Assembly: GCA_001414325.1 (NCBI GenBank)
Contig: LLKB01000001.1
Span: forward strand, 809,689-873,688
Origin: Butyribacter intestini
Lineage (GTDB): Bacteria; Bacillota; Clostridia; Lachnospirales; Lachnospiraceae
Length of the DNA stretch: 64,000 bases
Direction of reading: 5' to 3'
Both the position numbers and the translations under genes were made by a program. Below are positions 54,524-61,257 of the stretch, one piece after another. The notes below the pieces were generated by a model. It ran no database searches, was not told where the DNA came from, and saw only the letters and a list, made by a program, of their open reading frames with translations. Numbering within the stretch: the first letter of the stretch is position 1; each line of letters starts with the position of its first letter.

Positions 54524-55774
54524 ATGGGAGACAGGGTAATACTTCATTCGGATATCAACTGTTGTTATGCCTCGATTGAGCATCTGTATCATCCGGAGCT
54601 TGCAGGAAAGCCGTTGGCAGTAGGCGGTGACCCGGAGGCAAGACATGGGATTGTCTTAACAGCCGACTATATTGCCAAGAAGTACGGTGTGAAAACAGGA
54701 ATGGCACTCTGGCAGGCAAAGCAGGTCTGTCCTGACATAACATTTGTTTCACCAAGAATGGACTTATATCTTCGATTTTCAAGGATGGCTCATGAGATAT
54801 ATGCAGAATATACGGACAGGCAGGAGCCATATGGAATTGATGAGTGCTGGCTTGATGTGACAGGGAGCAGCTCCCTTAAAGGAGATGGATTGCTCATTGC
54901 ACAGGAAATCAGCAGGCGAATGAAGTCAGAGCTTGGCATCACAGTGAGTGTTGGTGTTTCTTTCAATAAGATATTTGCAAAGCTTGGTTCAGATTATAAG
55001 AAGCCTGATGCAATCACAACTATGTATAAGAGTGAGTTTAAGCAGAAGGCTTGGTCACTTCCGGTGGCAGATCTTCTATACGTTGGCAAAAGTACGAACA
55101 GAAAGCTTGCATTATTTGGTATTAAAACCATAGGTGATCTTGCAAGGGCAGATGAAGATGTGCTTAACAGTCACCTTGGAAAGATGGGCAGTATCTTATG
55201 GTCGTTTGCTAATGGCTATGATGATTCACCTGTCAAGCTGGAGAATACCCACGCTCCAATCAAATCGGTGGGAAACAGCACAACGACACCAAAGGATTTA
55301 GTATGCGATGAGGATGTAAAGATTGTTCTTTATATTCTGGCTGAGAGTGTTGCAGCAAGACTTCGTGAGAATGGATTCCGGTGCAGAGTGGTTGAGATAA
55401 GTGTCAGGGATAATGAGTTATTCTCTTTTACCCGTCAGAAAAAGATTGACCACGCAACAAACATTACCGGAGAGATAGCTGTATATGCTTATCAGATATT
55501 TAAGGAAAACTATAACTGGAGCAAGCCAATCCGTAGTGTTGGTGTCCGAGGTGCAGACTTAGTAACAGATAATTATTGGGAACAGATTGATTTGTTCTCA
55601 AGTGTGGAGAAGCGTGAAAAGCAGATGAAGATGGATTCAGCGGTGGATGAGATACGCAGAAGATTTGGATTTTACAGTATCCAGAGGGGACTCATGTACC
55701 GGGACAGGATTCTGTCGGCAGTCAATGCAAAAGAAGAACACACAGTACATCCACATGGATACTTTTCAGGTTAG
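54524..55774 (+). CDS. Y-family DNA polymerase (UmuC/DinB-like)
   Basis: A 416-residue translesion polymerase. Active-site motifs are visible: ILHSDINCCYASIE (first Asp), YGIDECWLDVTG (Asp-Glu), and the palm segment GVSFNKIFAKLGSDYKKPDA. The helix-hairpin-helix thumb is LLYVGKSTNRKLALFGIKTIGDLA, and the little-finger domain runs to near residue 350. ATG 54524 is chosen because GGAGG then lies eight bases away; ATG 54518 leaves only two. It is under the S24 repressor's operator, so it is likely damage-inducible. Similar genes are common on Firmicute ICEs. Confidence 0.92.
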   Translation: MGDRVILHSDINCCYASIEHLYHPELAGKPLAVGGDPEARHGIVLTADYIAKKYGVKTGMALWQAKQVCPDITFVSPRMDLYLRFSRMAHEIYAEYTDRQEPYGIDECWLDVTGSSSLKGDGLLIAQEISRRMKSELGITVSVGVSFNKIFAKLGSDYKKPDAITTMYKSEFKQKAWSLPVADLLYVGKSTNRKLALFGIKTIGDLARADEDVLNSHLGKMGSILWSFANGYDDSPVKLENTHAPIKSVGNSTTTPKDLVCDEDVKIVLYILAESVAARLRENGFRCRVVEISVRDNELFSFTRQKKIDHATNITGEIAVYAYQIFKENYNWSKPIRSVGVRGADLVTDNYWEQIDLFSSVEKREKQMKMDSAVDEIRRRFGFYSIQRGLMYRDRILSAVNAKEEHTVHPHGYFSG

Positions 55775-55787
55775 CAACGAGAAGTGC

Positions 55788-55848
55788 CAGATAATCAAGG
55801 CACAGATGTGTTGTGCTTGCACATAAACATATGGGACTTGGTTATCTG
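55788..55848 (+). other. Structured leader before the LexA-domain gene
   Basis: CAGATAATCAAG (55788-55799) pairs with CTTGGTTATCTG (55837-55848), with an inner stem GCACA/TGTGC (55800-55816). The rest of 55849-55936 contains GAAGCGAAGCG-like runs, also present near 3106. Possible regulatory RNA. Confidence 0.45.
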
Positions 55849-55936
55849 ATACGGCGACTGCCGTGAGCGAAATGAAGCGAAGCGGAATTGAGCTGCACTA
55901 CGAGTAGCGATAGAGTAAAAAAGAGGAAGGCGGAAC

Positions 55937-56179
55937 ATGAGCGAAGCAGCAAGAATTGATCTGGTAGACAGAGCACCATTGACGGAGAAGCAGCAGAATG
56001 TGTATGAAAGCATTATGCAATATCAGCGTGTGAATGGTTATGCACCTACTATCAGGGAGATATGCAAGATGGTTGGGGTGGCATCGACTTCAAGTGTTTA
56101 TGCACATCTGAAAATATTAGAAGAAAAAGGCTATATAGCAAGGAAGATGGATGCTTCCAGAGCAATAGCAATCTTGTAA
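55937..56179 (+). CDS. LexA DNA-binding-domain protein without peptidase
   Basis: An 80-residue protein corresponding to only the LexA winged helix: LTEKQQNVYESIMQYQRVNGYAPTIREICKMVGVASTSSVYAHLKILEEKGYIARKMDASRAIAI. LexA proteins normally continue into an S24 domain; here a clean stop follows and the next gene starts within 15 bases. It could compete with chromosomal LexA for SOS boxes or modulate the ICE regulon. AGAGGAAGGCGG precedes the ATG. Confidence 0.82.
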   Translation: MSEAARIDLVDRAPLTEKQQNVYESIMQYQRVNGYAPTIREICKMVGVASTSSVYAHLKILEEKGYIARKMDASRAIAIL

Positions 56180-56193
56180 GGAAGGTGATTACA

Positions 56194-56439
56194 TTGAGCA
56201 ATAAGGTATATGTTGATGTACTTGCAGAGTTTTCAAAGGACGGACTGCTCATTCCCAAAGAGATAACATGGGAAGATGGCAGAAAGTATGAGATTACACG
56301 AGTAAAAGACAAGCGCAGAGCAGCCAGTACAAGGGCTGGCGGCGTTGGAGAGCGTTATACCTGTGTGGTAAATGGAAAGGAAATATTCCTTTTCTATGAA
56401 GATAACAATATGTGGTTTATGGAAAGAGCCGGAGCCTGA
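56194..56439 (+). CDS. Small conserved protein of unknown function
   Basis: An 81-residue protein starting at TTG 56194, 15 bases after the previous stop and preceded by AAGGAAGGTGA; the longer frame overlaps the LexA-domain gene and is not credible. The sequence VYVDVLAEFSKDGLLIPKEITWEDGRKYEITRVKDKRRAAS...GGVGERYTCVVNGKEIFLFYED is a conserved small family that often sits beside Y-family polymerase genes in Clostridia. It may assist translesion synthesis; that is inferred from context. Confidence 0.75.
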   Translation: MSNKVYVDVLAEFSKDGLLIPKEITWEDGRKYEITRVKDKRRAASTRAGGVGERYTCVVNGKEIFLFYEDNNMWFMERAGA

Positions 56440-56615
56440 TGTGATTGTGTGCTGACAGCACAATTCATATCAGTTGGCTTTAGATCAGCAAAGCCGGGGA
56501 ATGTGCAGACATTCATCGGAACTCCCGGCAAAAGGCTTGCAAAGGTGATTTCCCTTTCCTTTACGAGTACAGAATTGTAGATTGATGATTTTGTATGAAT
56601 AAGGAGCGAACTGAA

Positions 56616-56825
56616 TTGAACAAAGAGTTAAAAGTTATAGATTTTTATTGTAAGAAGTGCAAAAAGAGTATGAAAGTTTCATACATGGTTACAGGTAACA
56701 GAAATTATCCGGTACTGCCGAGAGTAATGATGAAATGTCACCATTGTGGCAGAGTAATGACCTTGAAGAATTTCAAGGAAGGTGAACTGTTAGATAAAGT
56801 AGAGCAGGATAAGTATTATATCTGA
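56616..56825 (+). CDS. Small zinc-ribbon protein
   Basis: A 69-residue protein with two Cys pairs (YCKKCKKSM and KCHHCGRVM), a classic zinc ribbon. TTG 56616 is chosen because AAGGAG lies nine bases upstream; ATG 56595 in the same frame lacks a site. It may bind nucleic acid. It is the last gene of the polymerase operon before a large terminator. The preceding 56440-56594 holds no gene I can support. Confidence 0.6.
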   Translation: MNKELKVIDFYCKKCKKSMKVSYMVTGNRNYPVLPRVMMKCHHCGRVMTLKNFKEGELLDKVEQDKYYI

Positions 56826-56959
56826 TACATACAGTCAGACATCAGATGGTGCGGCAGATATTTGGTCGCAACAGGACAAGACAATTAAATTAGTGGTCAT
56901 CATGATATGGGAGACACCTGCAATAAGCGTAAGCTGATGATACGCAAAGGTGCCATCCT

Positions 56960-57024
56960 AAGGACGCATGAAAAATTAGAAACCAGTTTGAGGACTGGGA
57001 CTGTTTTTCATGTGTCCTTTTTTA
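56960..57024 (+). terminator. Large terminator
   Basis: AAGGACGCATGAAAAA (56960-56975) pairs with TTTTTCATGTGTCCTT (57004-57019), with an inner CCAGT/ACTGG stem, followed by a T run. It ends the polymerase operon. Confidence 0.9.
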
Positions 57025-57105
57025 TTTGCTGAAAATTACATATCTAGGGAGTTATTGTCCGCCCTCAAACGAGTTAACGGTAACAAGTTTGAAAGGATGG
57101 ACGAT

Positions 57106-57417
57106 ATGAACAAGGAAATAAGAGAATATGATAAGAATGTACAATTTGAAATAGGGCAGAGAATACAGGAAATGCGACTAGACAAAAATATGAAAAGCAT
57201 TGAGTTGGCAACGGAATTGGGAATAACAAGGAACCAAATGTCACGAATTGAAAATGGTAGAGCAAATTGCACTATTTCGCAGTTGTTTATATTATTACAG
57301 ATATTAGGAGGTTCTGCGGACTATATTTTATTTGGGAAAAAATATGAGCGTGGAATTAAAATAACGAAAGAACAAAAAGAGGTTTTGATAAATTTGATTA
57401 ATGCATTTAATGAATGA
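57106..57417 (+). CDS. XRE family HTH regulator
   Basis: A 103-residue Cro/CI-type regulator: QRIQEMRLDKNMKSIELATELGITRNQMSRIENGRANCTISQLFILLQILGGSADYILFG. ATG 57106 has AAAGGA eight bases upstream; frames starting earlier run into the terminator. It is paralogous to the gene at 58525 (same NQMSRIE-G-ANCTI recognition helix), so both may bind similar sites. It lies upstream of another HTH gene with a palindromic operator. Confidence 0.82.
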   Translation: MNKEIREYDKNVQFEIGQRIQEMRLDKNMKSIELATELGITRNQMSRIENGRANCTISQLFILLQILGGSADYILFGKKYERGIKITKEQKEVLINLINAFNE

Positions 57418-57451
57418 TTATAAAAAACTGTTGCGTAGCTATTGCTTTCAC

Positions 57452-57477
57452 GCAATAGATGTGATATCATCTATTGC
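57452..57477. promoter_or_regulatory. 26-bp operator palindrome
   Basis: Arms GCAATAGATG (57452-57461) and CATCTATTGC (57468-57477) around TGATAT, ending 15 bases before GTG 57493. A further GCTATTGC lies just upstream. Likely autoregulatory site for the adjacent HTH protein. Confidence 0.7.
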
Positions 57478-57492
57478 ATGGAGGTGACGTTC

Positions 57493-58284
57493 GTGCAACG
57501 AAATGAGACAATTAAGAATTTGTTCCCAGGATATTATAGAAAATATGATCAAGATATGGAGACCTTGGCTGATTTGACTAAAAGAGCTAAAGGGGATGAG
57601 AGGTCAATTAATGAATTCGCTAGAGTTTGTGGAGTTAGCCCATCTACTATATCTAGGTTGATAAATAAAAAGAATACAACACCAAATAAGGATTCACTTA
57701 TTAAAGCGATTGCAGATAATGCAGTACCTGAAAGTGGTGTAACATTAGATATGTTATTACAAGCACATGGACTGGAGAAAATAAACGTATATGAAGGAAA
57801 GGAAAGAAAATCTGAAAGTGTATTAGAAGATATTGTTATTGATAGATTACTTTGTGATATTACGCAGCTTGGGTATAAATGTGAAATTGAAAAAGAAAAA
57901 AATATTATTTATACTACGGAGGCAATTAGATTTAGAGCGGATTTTGTTATCAAAACAGAATTATTAAAAAAGTATGGAATAAAGGAATGGGCTTTTGATG
58001 TATATGTTGGACCACATAGACCAGTGATGCAAAAACTTTCTTGGTTTTTCGGCTGTTGTTATGTGAATTCTTTAAGAGATAATGGTACAAAATTAAGTCT
58101 TGTGCTTAGCAATAAGGATGAGTTTGATGCTGCCAAAAGAAGACTTGGTACAATTAAAATCCATGATATGATATCAATTATTTTGATAAGTGAAGAAAAT
58201 TGGGAACTTGAGGAAGAGTTTGTTATACCCACTTATGATAAATTAGATATGCCAACATTGGGAGGTGCAACATATGGAAGATAA
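57493..58284 (+). CDS. XRE-HTH protein with a conserved C-terminal domain of unknown function
   Basis: A 263-residue protein starting at GTG 57493 with GGAGGTGACG upstream. The N-terminal HTH is RSINEFARVCGVSPSTISRLINKKNTTPNKDSLIKAIAD. The C-terminal 150 residues are an alpha/beta domain (EDIVIDRLLCDITQLGYKCEIE, RFRADFVIKTE, EWAFDVYVG, KLSLVLSNKDEFDAAKRRLG, DMISIILISEENW), whose strand order with Asp residues loosely recalls PD-(D/E)xK folds; a clear E-x-K is not seen. It overlaps the next small gene by 11 bases. It could be a regulator with a sensing domain or half of a defence or toxin-antitoxin pair. Confidence 0.72.
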   Translation: MQRNETIKNLFPGYYRKYDQDMETLADLTKRAKGDERSINEFARVCGVSPSTISRLINKKNTTPNKDSLIKAIADNAVPESGVTLDMLLQAHGLEKINVYEGKERKSESVLEDIVIDRLLCDITQLGYKCEIEKEKNIIYTTEAIRFRADFVIKTELLKKYGIKEWAFDVYVGPHRPVMQKLSWFFGCCYVNSLRDNGTKLSLVLSNKDEFDAAKRRLGTIKIHDMISIILISEENWELEEEFVIPTYDKLDMPTLGGATYGR

Positions 58285-58420
58285 AATTCATCTGTTATAC
58301 CAGCAGATACTCTGCGCAACAAAAAATGGTCATGATGCAGAAGTGCGCAGAGACAAGGATGGAAATTTTGTAGTTTATTCTGTAAAAAAACAGCGGGCAG
58401 ATAAAATAAAAGTTAAATAA
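58274..58420 (+). CDS. Small basic protein overlapping the HTH gene
   Basis: A 48-residue ORF at ATG 58274 with GGGAGGTGC upstream inside the preceding gene: short and basic (HLLYQQILCATKNGHDAEVRRDKDGNFVVYSVKKQ). An 11-base overlap in another frame implies coupled translation. No family is recognised. It could be the partner of the HTH protein. Confidence 0.6.
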   Translation: MEDKIHLLYQQILCATKNGHDAEVRRDKDGNFVVYSVKKQRADKIKVK

Positions 58421-58454
58421 TACATCAGCTGAATTGGCAGTTGATAAGGGCAAA

Positions 58455-58505
58455 AGGGAGCCGATATCGTTCAATATTTGAATGATTGAGGCTCCTTATT
58501 TTTTT
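58455..58505 (+). terminator. Rho-independent terminator
   Basis: GGGAGCC near 58456 pairs with GGCTCC (58490-58495), with an inner TTCAA/TTGAA stem, then TTATTTTTTT. Confidence 0.85.
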
Positions 58506-58524
58506 GTAAGGGAGGTGAAGCAGA

Positions 58525-58878
58525 GTGATTCAAGAGATAAAAGAATATGATTCTGATACATGTTCTGAAATCGGTATACGCATTCAAGATATACGTGAAT
58601 CAAGGCATATGAAAGCTATAGAATTGGCAAGCTATCTTGGCATTGGTAAGAACCAGATGTCTCGAATTGAAAGTGGAAAAGCAAATTGTACGATACCACA
58701 ATTATATTGTATTGCACAAATCTTGGATTGCTCTGCTGATTTTTTGCTGTTTGGAGAAGAACACATGAATTATTCGCCGGAGATGGTGGAATTAGTAAAC
58801 AATTTAAAAATGGTGACTGGAAGAATAGAGGGAGAAATTAAAAATAGTCTTTTAAAGACTACAAATCAGAAAAGATAG
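58525..58878 (+). CDS. XRE family HTH regulator (paralogue of 57106)
   Basis: A 117-residue protein starting at GTG 58525 after GGGAGGTG. The HTH reads IRIQDIRESRHMKAIELASYLGIGKNQMSRIESGKANCTIPQLYCIAQILDCSADFLLFGEE. It is strongly similar to the protein at 57106, with a longer helical C-terminus. The gene stands alone before a structured gap of about 120 bases. The target is unknown. Confidence 0.82.
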   Translation: MIQEIKEYDSDTCSEIGIRIQDIRESRHMKAIELASYLGIGKNQMSRIESGKANCTIPQLYCIAQILDCSADFLLFGEEHMNYSPEMVELVNNLKMVTGRIEGEIKNSLLKTTNQKR

Positions 58879-59000
58879 TCTTTAGAGTGGGCGCATAGGT
58901 TTTATTAATAGAGTACCATAAACATGTGCTAAGGAACAGCACACCACGAGAGTGGAGGCGCCAAAACTCTCCAATACGAAGACGTAAAGGAGACAGCAAA

Positions 59001-59408
59001 ATGAATAAGAAAAACTTTAATGTAGTAGGAAACAATGAAACAGAGAATCAGGAGCTTGCTAAGGGAATTGCATTTATAAAGTCTCGCAGAGCAGAACTCA
59101 ATGTAGTCCAGATGGTCGAGAATATGCGTGATCAGGCATTGCCAAATGGAGTAATAATAAATGATGCGTATTGTGATCGCTCAATGACAAGGGACTATGA
59201 CAGAGAAGCACTGAATGCTTTCTTTGCAACACTTAAAGAGGAAGATTTTGAGGTTGTAGTAGTCAGAAGCCTGAATGATATCACCGATGACATTTATGAT
59301 CTGGAGGAATTTGTAAAGACCATCACAGATATGGGCATATGGCTCTATTCTCTTGAAGTTGGTCCGGTGCCAATTACTGCATCTCATGCAGAGGACTTTG
59401 GATGCTAA
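59001..59408 (+). CDS. Degenerate serine-recombinase-like protein
   Basis: A 135-residue protein starting at ATG 59001 after AAAGGAGACAG. The middle (EEDFEVVVVRSLNDITDDIYDLEEFVKTITDMGIWLYSLEVG) follows the resolvase N-terminal domain pattern in which a strand is followed by L-x-R-L-S-R-x-x-x-D-L. Here the arginines are lost (SLNDITDD) and no DNA-binding domain follows, so it is not expected to cut DNA. It may be a regulator or decoy derived from a recombinase. Its stop overlaps the next start by seven bases. Confidence 0.55.
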   Translation: MNKKNFNVVGNNETENQELAKGIAFIKSRRAELNVVQMVENMRDQALPNGVIINDAYCDRSMTRDYDREALNAFFATLKEEDFEVVVVRSLNDITDDIYDLEEFVKTITDMGIWLYSLEVGPVPITASHAEDFGC

Positions 59409-59623
59409 CGGAGTCCTGCGGGAGAACGATAACAGGAAATCATTCCGGTCGGGACAAACAAGTCCCGGCTGTGAAGGATTGCAGATTTACACAGACTGCA
59501 TTCGGAACAGTAGTACACGATTCAAGTGGGAAGTGGCTTGGTCAGTATGAGACAGAAGATGCAGCTGTGGAGATGTTAAGAGAAATGGCAAAGGACACTG
59601 GAGGATATAGCGATGAAATATGA
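59402..59623 (+). CDS. Small ICE protein of unknown function
   Basis: A 73-residue ORF whose ATG lies inside the preceding gene, six bases after GAGGA, so it is probably translationally coupled. The C-terminal half (AFGTVVHDSSGKWLGQYETEDAAVEMLREMAKD) looks like a small folded domain. It overlaps the next HTH gene by 11 bases. A shorter product from GTG 59470 is possible. Confidence 0.55.
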   Translation: MLTESCGRTITGNHSGRDKQVPAVKDCRFTQTAFGTVVHDSSGKWLGQYETEDAAVEMLREMAKDTGGYSDEI

Positions 59624-59942
59624 TGGTTATCAAGTTGGAATCGTGATTAAGTCGTTACGAATCCAAAGAAATCTTACAAAAGAAGCTCTTGCAGCGGAGC
59701 TTGGCATTAGTGAGTCAACTATCAAAAAGTATGAGAATGGAGAACGTGCATTAAGTATCACAAATCTATTTAAGATAATTGATTATTTCAAGGTAGATGC
59801 CAATACAATCCTGAATGTGGCAGAGAGTAAGAAAGAAACTTCAATAGACTCCAGGCTGGAATTAATGGATTGCAGCAAGAGGGCATATTTTCAAAAGATA
59901 TTTAACGAAATGCTAGATAGTGCAGAGATGCTTGTTTCATAG
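59613..59942 (+). CDS. XRE family HTH regulator
   Basis: A 109-residue Cro/CI-type protein: VIKSLRIQRNLTKEALAAELGISESTIKKYENGERALSITNLFKIIDYFKVDANTIL, with a helical C-terminal tail. GAGGAT precedes the ATG. It sits between the two recombinase-like genes and upstream of a MazF-like toxin, so it may regulate this small operon. Confidence 0.82.
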   Translation: MKYDGYQVGIVIKSLRIQRNLTKEALAAELGISESTIKKYENGERALSITNLFKIIDYFKVDANTILNVAESKKETSIDSRLELMDCSKRAYFQKIFNEMLDSAEMLVS

Positions 59943-59953
59943 GAGGTTTAGCT

Positions 59954-60322
59954 ATGAGAAGAAAGAAAAAGACGATTGAATGTATAGAGTATCTGTCAGT
60001 AAGTGCACCATTGGATAAAGTGGATCACTTAGAGGACAAGCAAAGTAAATATATTCATGAGTATGTAAAAAATAAAGAATACATGATTGTTGGTACTGAA
60101 CGCCGACATGGATTTTCACAGAATGATGTGGACAGACAGTGGCATCAGATTGTGGACAAGATTAGAAAAAAGCAGGTAGATGGTGTAATAGTCGCAAACA
60201 TGAGTGTTATTACAGACAATCTTATTGACGCATTTATAAAAGTAGCGCAAGTTCAGGCTGCCGGAGGAATTATCGTTACAGTAGATGATGGCAGGCTGGC
60301 TATGCAGTTAAGGGGGTTTTAG
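59954..60322 (+). CDS. Degenerate serine-recombinase-like protein
   Basis: A 122-residue protein with the resolvase N-terminal fold pattern: CIEYLSVSAP (where resolvases have Y-x-R-V-S), DKQSKYIHEYVKNKEYMIVGTERRHGFSQNDVDRQ, then VDGVIVANMSVITDNLIDAFIKVAQVQAAGGIIVTVDD. The family's catalytic arginines are replaced and there is no DNA-binding domain. AGGAGG precedes the ATG. It ends three bases before the MazF-like gene, the place where an antitoxin normally sits. Confidence 0.6.
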   Translation: MRRKKKTIECIEYLSVSAPLDKVDHLEDKQSKYIHEYVKNKEYMIVGTERRHGFSQNDVDRQWHQIVDKIRKKQVDGVIVANMSVITDNLIDAFIKVAQVQAAGGIIVTVDDGRLAMQLRGF

Positions 60323-60325
60323 ATT

Positions 60326-60757
60326 ATGAAAAAGAATAAGAAACATTATGACAAATATAAAAAGTTTGATGTTGTATATGCTGACTTTGGTCGTAACCCG
60401 CATGGAGTACAGGGAGGAATCAGACCTGGAATCGTGGTATCGTGTGATGCAAGTAATCATGGCGGTGCACCTCAGATTTCAGTTGTTCCATTATCATCAA
60501 AACTGAAAGATAATCCTGTGCATGTGATAGTTGAGCCTTCAGAAATAAGAGGGTATGCATTGAGCAACAGATCTGATTTTATGCCGGAAGATATTCAGAC
60601 CTTGAATAAGGGCTGTGTCCGTTTTAAGTCGGGGTATATTCCAGGAGAATCGAAGATTAGGGAAGCTATGGATAGAGCGATGATAATGCAGCTTAATCTG
60701 TTACCTGTAGCACGCAAGATGGTATTAGAGGAATTGGAGATGAAACAAAATGGATAA
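60326..60757 (+). CDS. PemK/MazF-type endoribonuclease toxin
   Basis: A 143-residue MazF/PemK family protein: YKKFDVVYADFGRNPHGVQGGIRPGIVVSCDASNH, then APQISVVPLSSKLKD and HVIVEPSEIRGYALSNRSDFMPEDIQTLNK. The conserved Arg-Pro (GGIRPGIVVS) and the Ser after VPL are in place. It should cleave mRNA at specific sites. No MazE-like antitoxin is visible next to it; the preceding recombinase-like protein occupies that position. Its 3' end overlaps the DUF6462 gene by eight bases. It may stabilise the element. Confidence 0.88.
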   Translation: MKKNKKHYDKYKKFDVVYADFGRNPHGVQGGIRPGIVVSCDASNHGGAPQISVVPLSSKLKDNPVHVIVEPSEIRGYALSNRSDFMPEDIQTLNKGCVRFKSGYIPGESKIREAMDRAMIMQLNLLPVARKMVLEELEMKQNG

Positions 60758-60962
60758 CAGAACGAAGAAAACAAATAACAAGAGATTTGTCAGATATCCA
60801 GAGGGTGCAGAGATGTACTCGATGAGTTTATCAAAGTTCCAGCAGTTAGCTAAGGATGCGAAAGCATGTTATAAGATGAATAGACTGGTGCTTGTGAACC
60901 TTGATATTCTTGATGAATATCTGGAGACATTTCATATAGAAGACGAGGAATTCTACAAATAA
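60750..60962 (+). CDS. DUF6462 family protein (excisionase-like)
   Basis: A 70-residue protein nearly the same as the one at 1841: NKRFVRYPEGAEMYSMSLSKFQQLAKDAKACYKMNRLVLVNLDILDEYLETFHIEDEEFYK. The excisionase-like winged-helix pattern and its place just before the integrase make it the best excisionase candidate for this element. It overlaps the MazF-like gene by eight bases, linking excision control to the toxin operon. Confidence 0.78.
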   Translation: MDNRTKKTNNKRFVRYPEGAEMYSMSLSKFQQLAKDAKACYKMNRLVLVNLDILDEYLETFHIEDEEFYK

Positions 60963-60998
60963 ATTGAAAAGAATATGAAAGAGTTTGCATTAATATAC

Positions 60999-61027
60999 TT
61001 GACTTTATGTCTGACATAAAGTATACT
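60999..61027 (+). promoter_or_regulatory. Promoter with embedded operator for the RHH-integrase unit
   Basis: TTGACT (60999-61004), a 17-base spacer and TATACT (61022-61027). The spacer is occupied by a perfect palindrome with arms ACTTTATGTC (61002-61011) and GACATAAAGT (61013-61022) around one T. A repressor bound here would block RNA polymerase. The adjacent RHH gene is the obvious candidate. Confidence 0.82.
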
Positions 61028-61049
61028 ATGTTCAGATGGAGGTGATATA

Positions 61050-61223
61050 TTGGCAAAGATGGGACGACCAAAGGCTTAAAATCCTGCTGATAAGAGGATT
61101 ACAATCAGACTGAATGGTGAAGAACATGAATTGCTGCTTGAATACACCAAAAATCATAACATGACTATGACGCAAGTAGTTAAAATGGCAGTGTTAGAGA
61201 AACTAATGGCTGACCAGAAGTAA
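61050..61223 (+). pseudogene. Ribbon-helix-helix repressor gene with in-frame stop at codon 10
   Basis: TTG 61050 follows GGAGGTGA by five bases and opens a frame reading xAKMGRPKA, then TAA (61077-61079), then NPADKRITIRLNGEEHELLLEYTKNHNMTMTQVVKMAVLEKLMADQK. The two parts together match small GRPK-type ribbon-helix-helix proteins that precede integrases in such elements (compare 2-100). The stop removes the whole DNA-binding domain, and no downstream start is available. The gene is therefore probably inactive, or the base is a sequencing error. Confidence 0.75.
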
Positions 61224-61257
61224 TGCAGGCTCTTTTCTTTTTGAGAAAGGAGAAAAG

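Noticed and set aside
61077..61079. Recoding of the TAA codon in the RHH gene
   Set aside because: TAA is not a selenocysteine or pyrrolysine codon and no recoding structure is evident; a mutation or sequencing error is simpler.
53258..61223. Prophage
   Set aside because: Repressor, HTH and integrase genes are present, but no capsid, terminase, portal, tail or lysis genes occur in the window; the conjugation genes identify an ICE.
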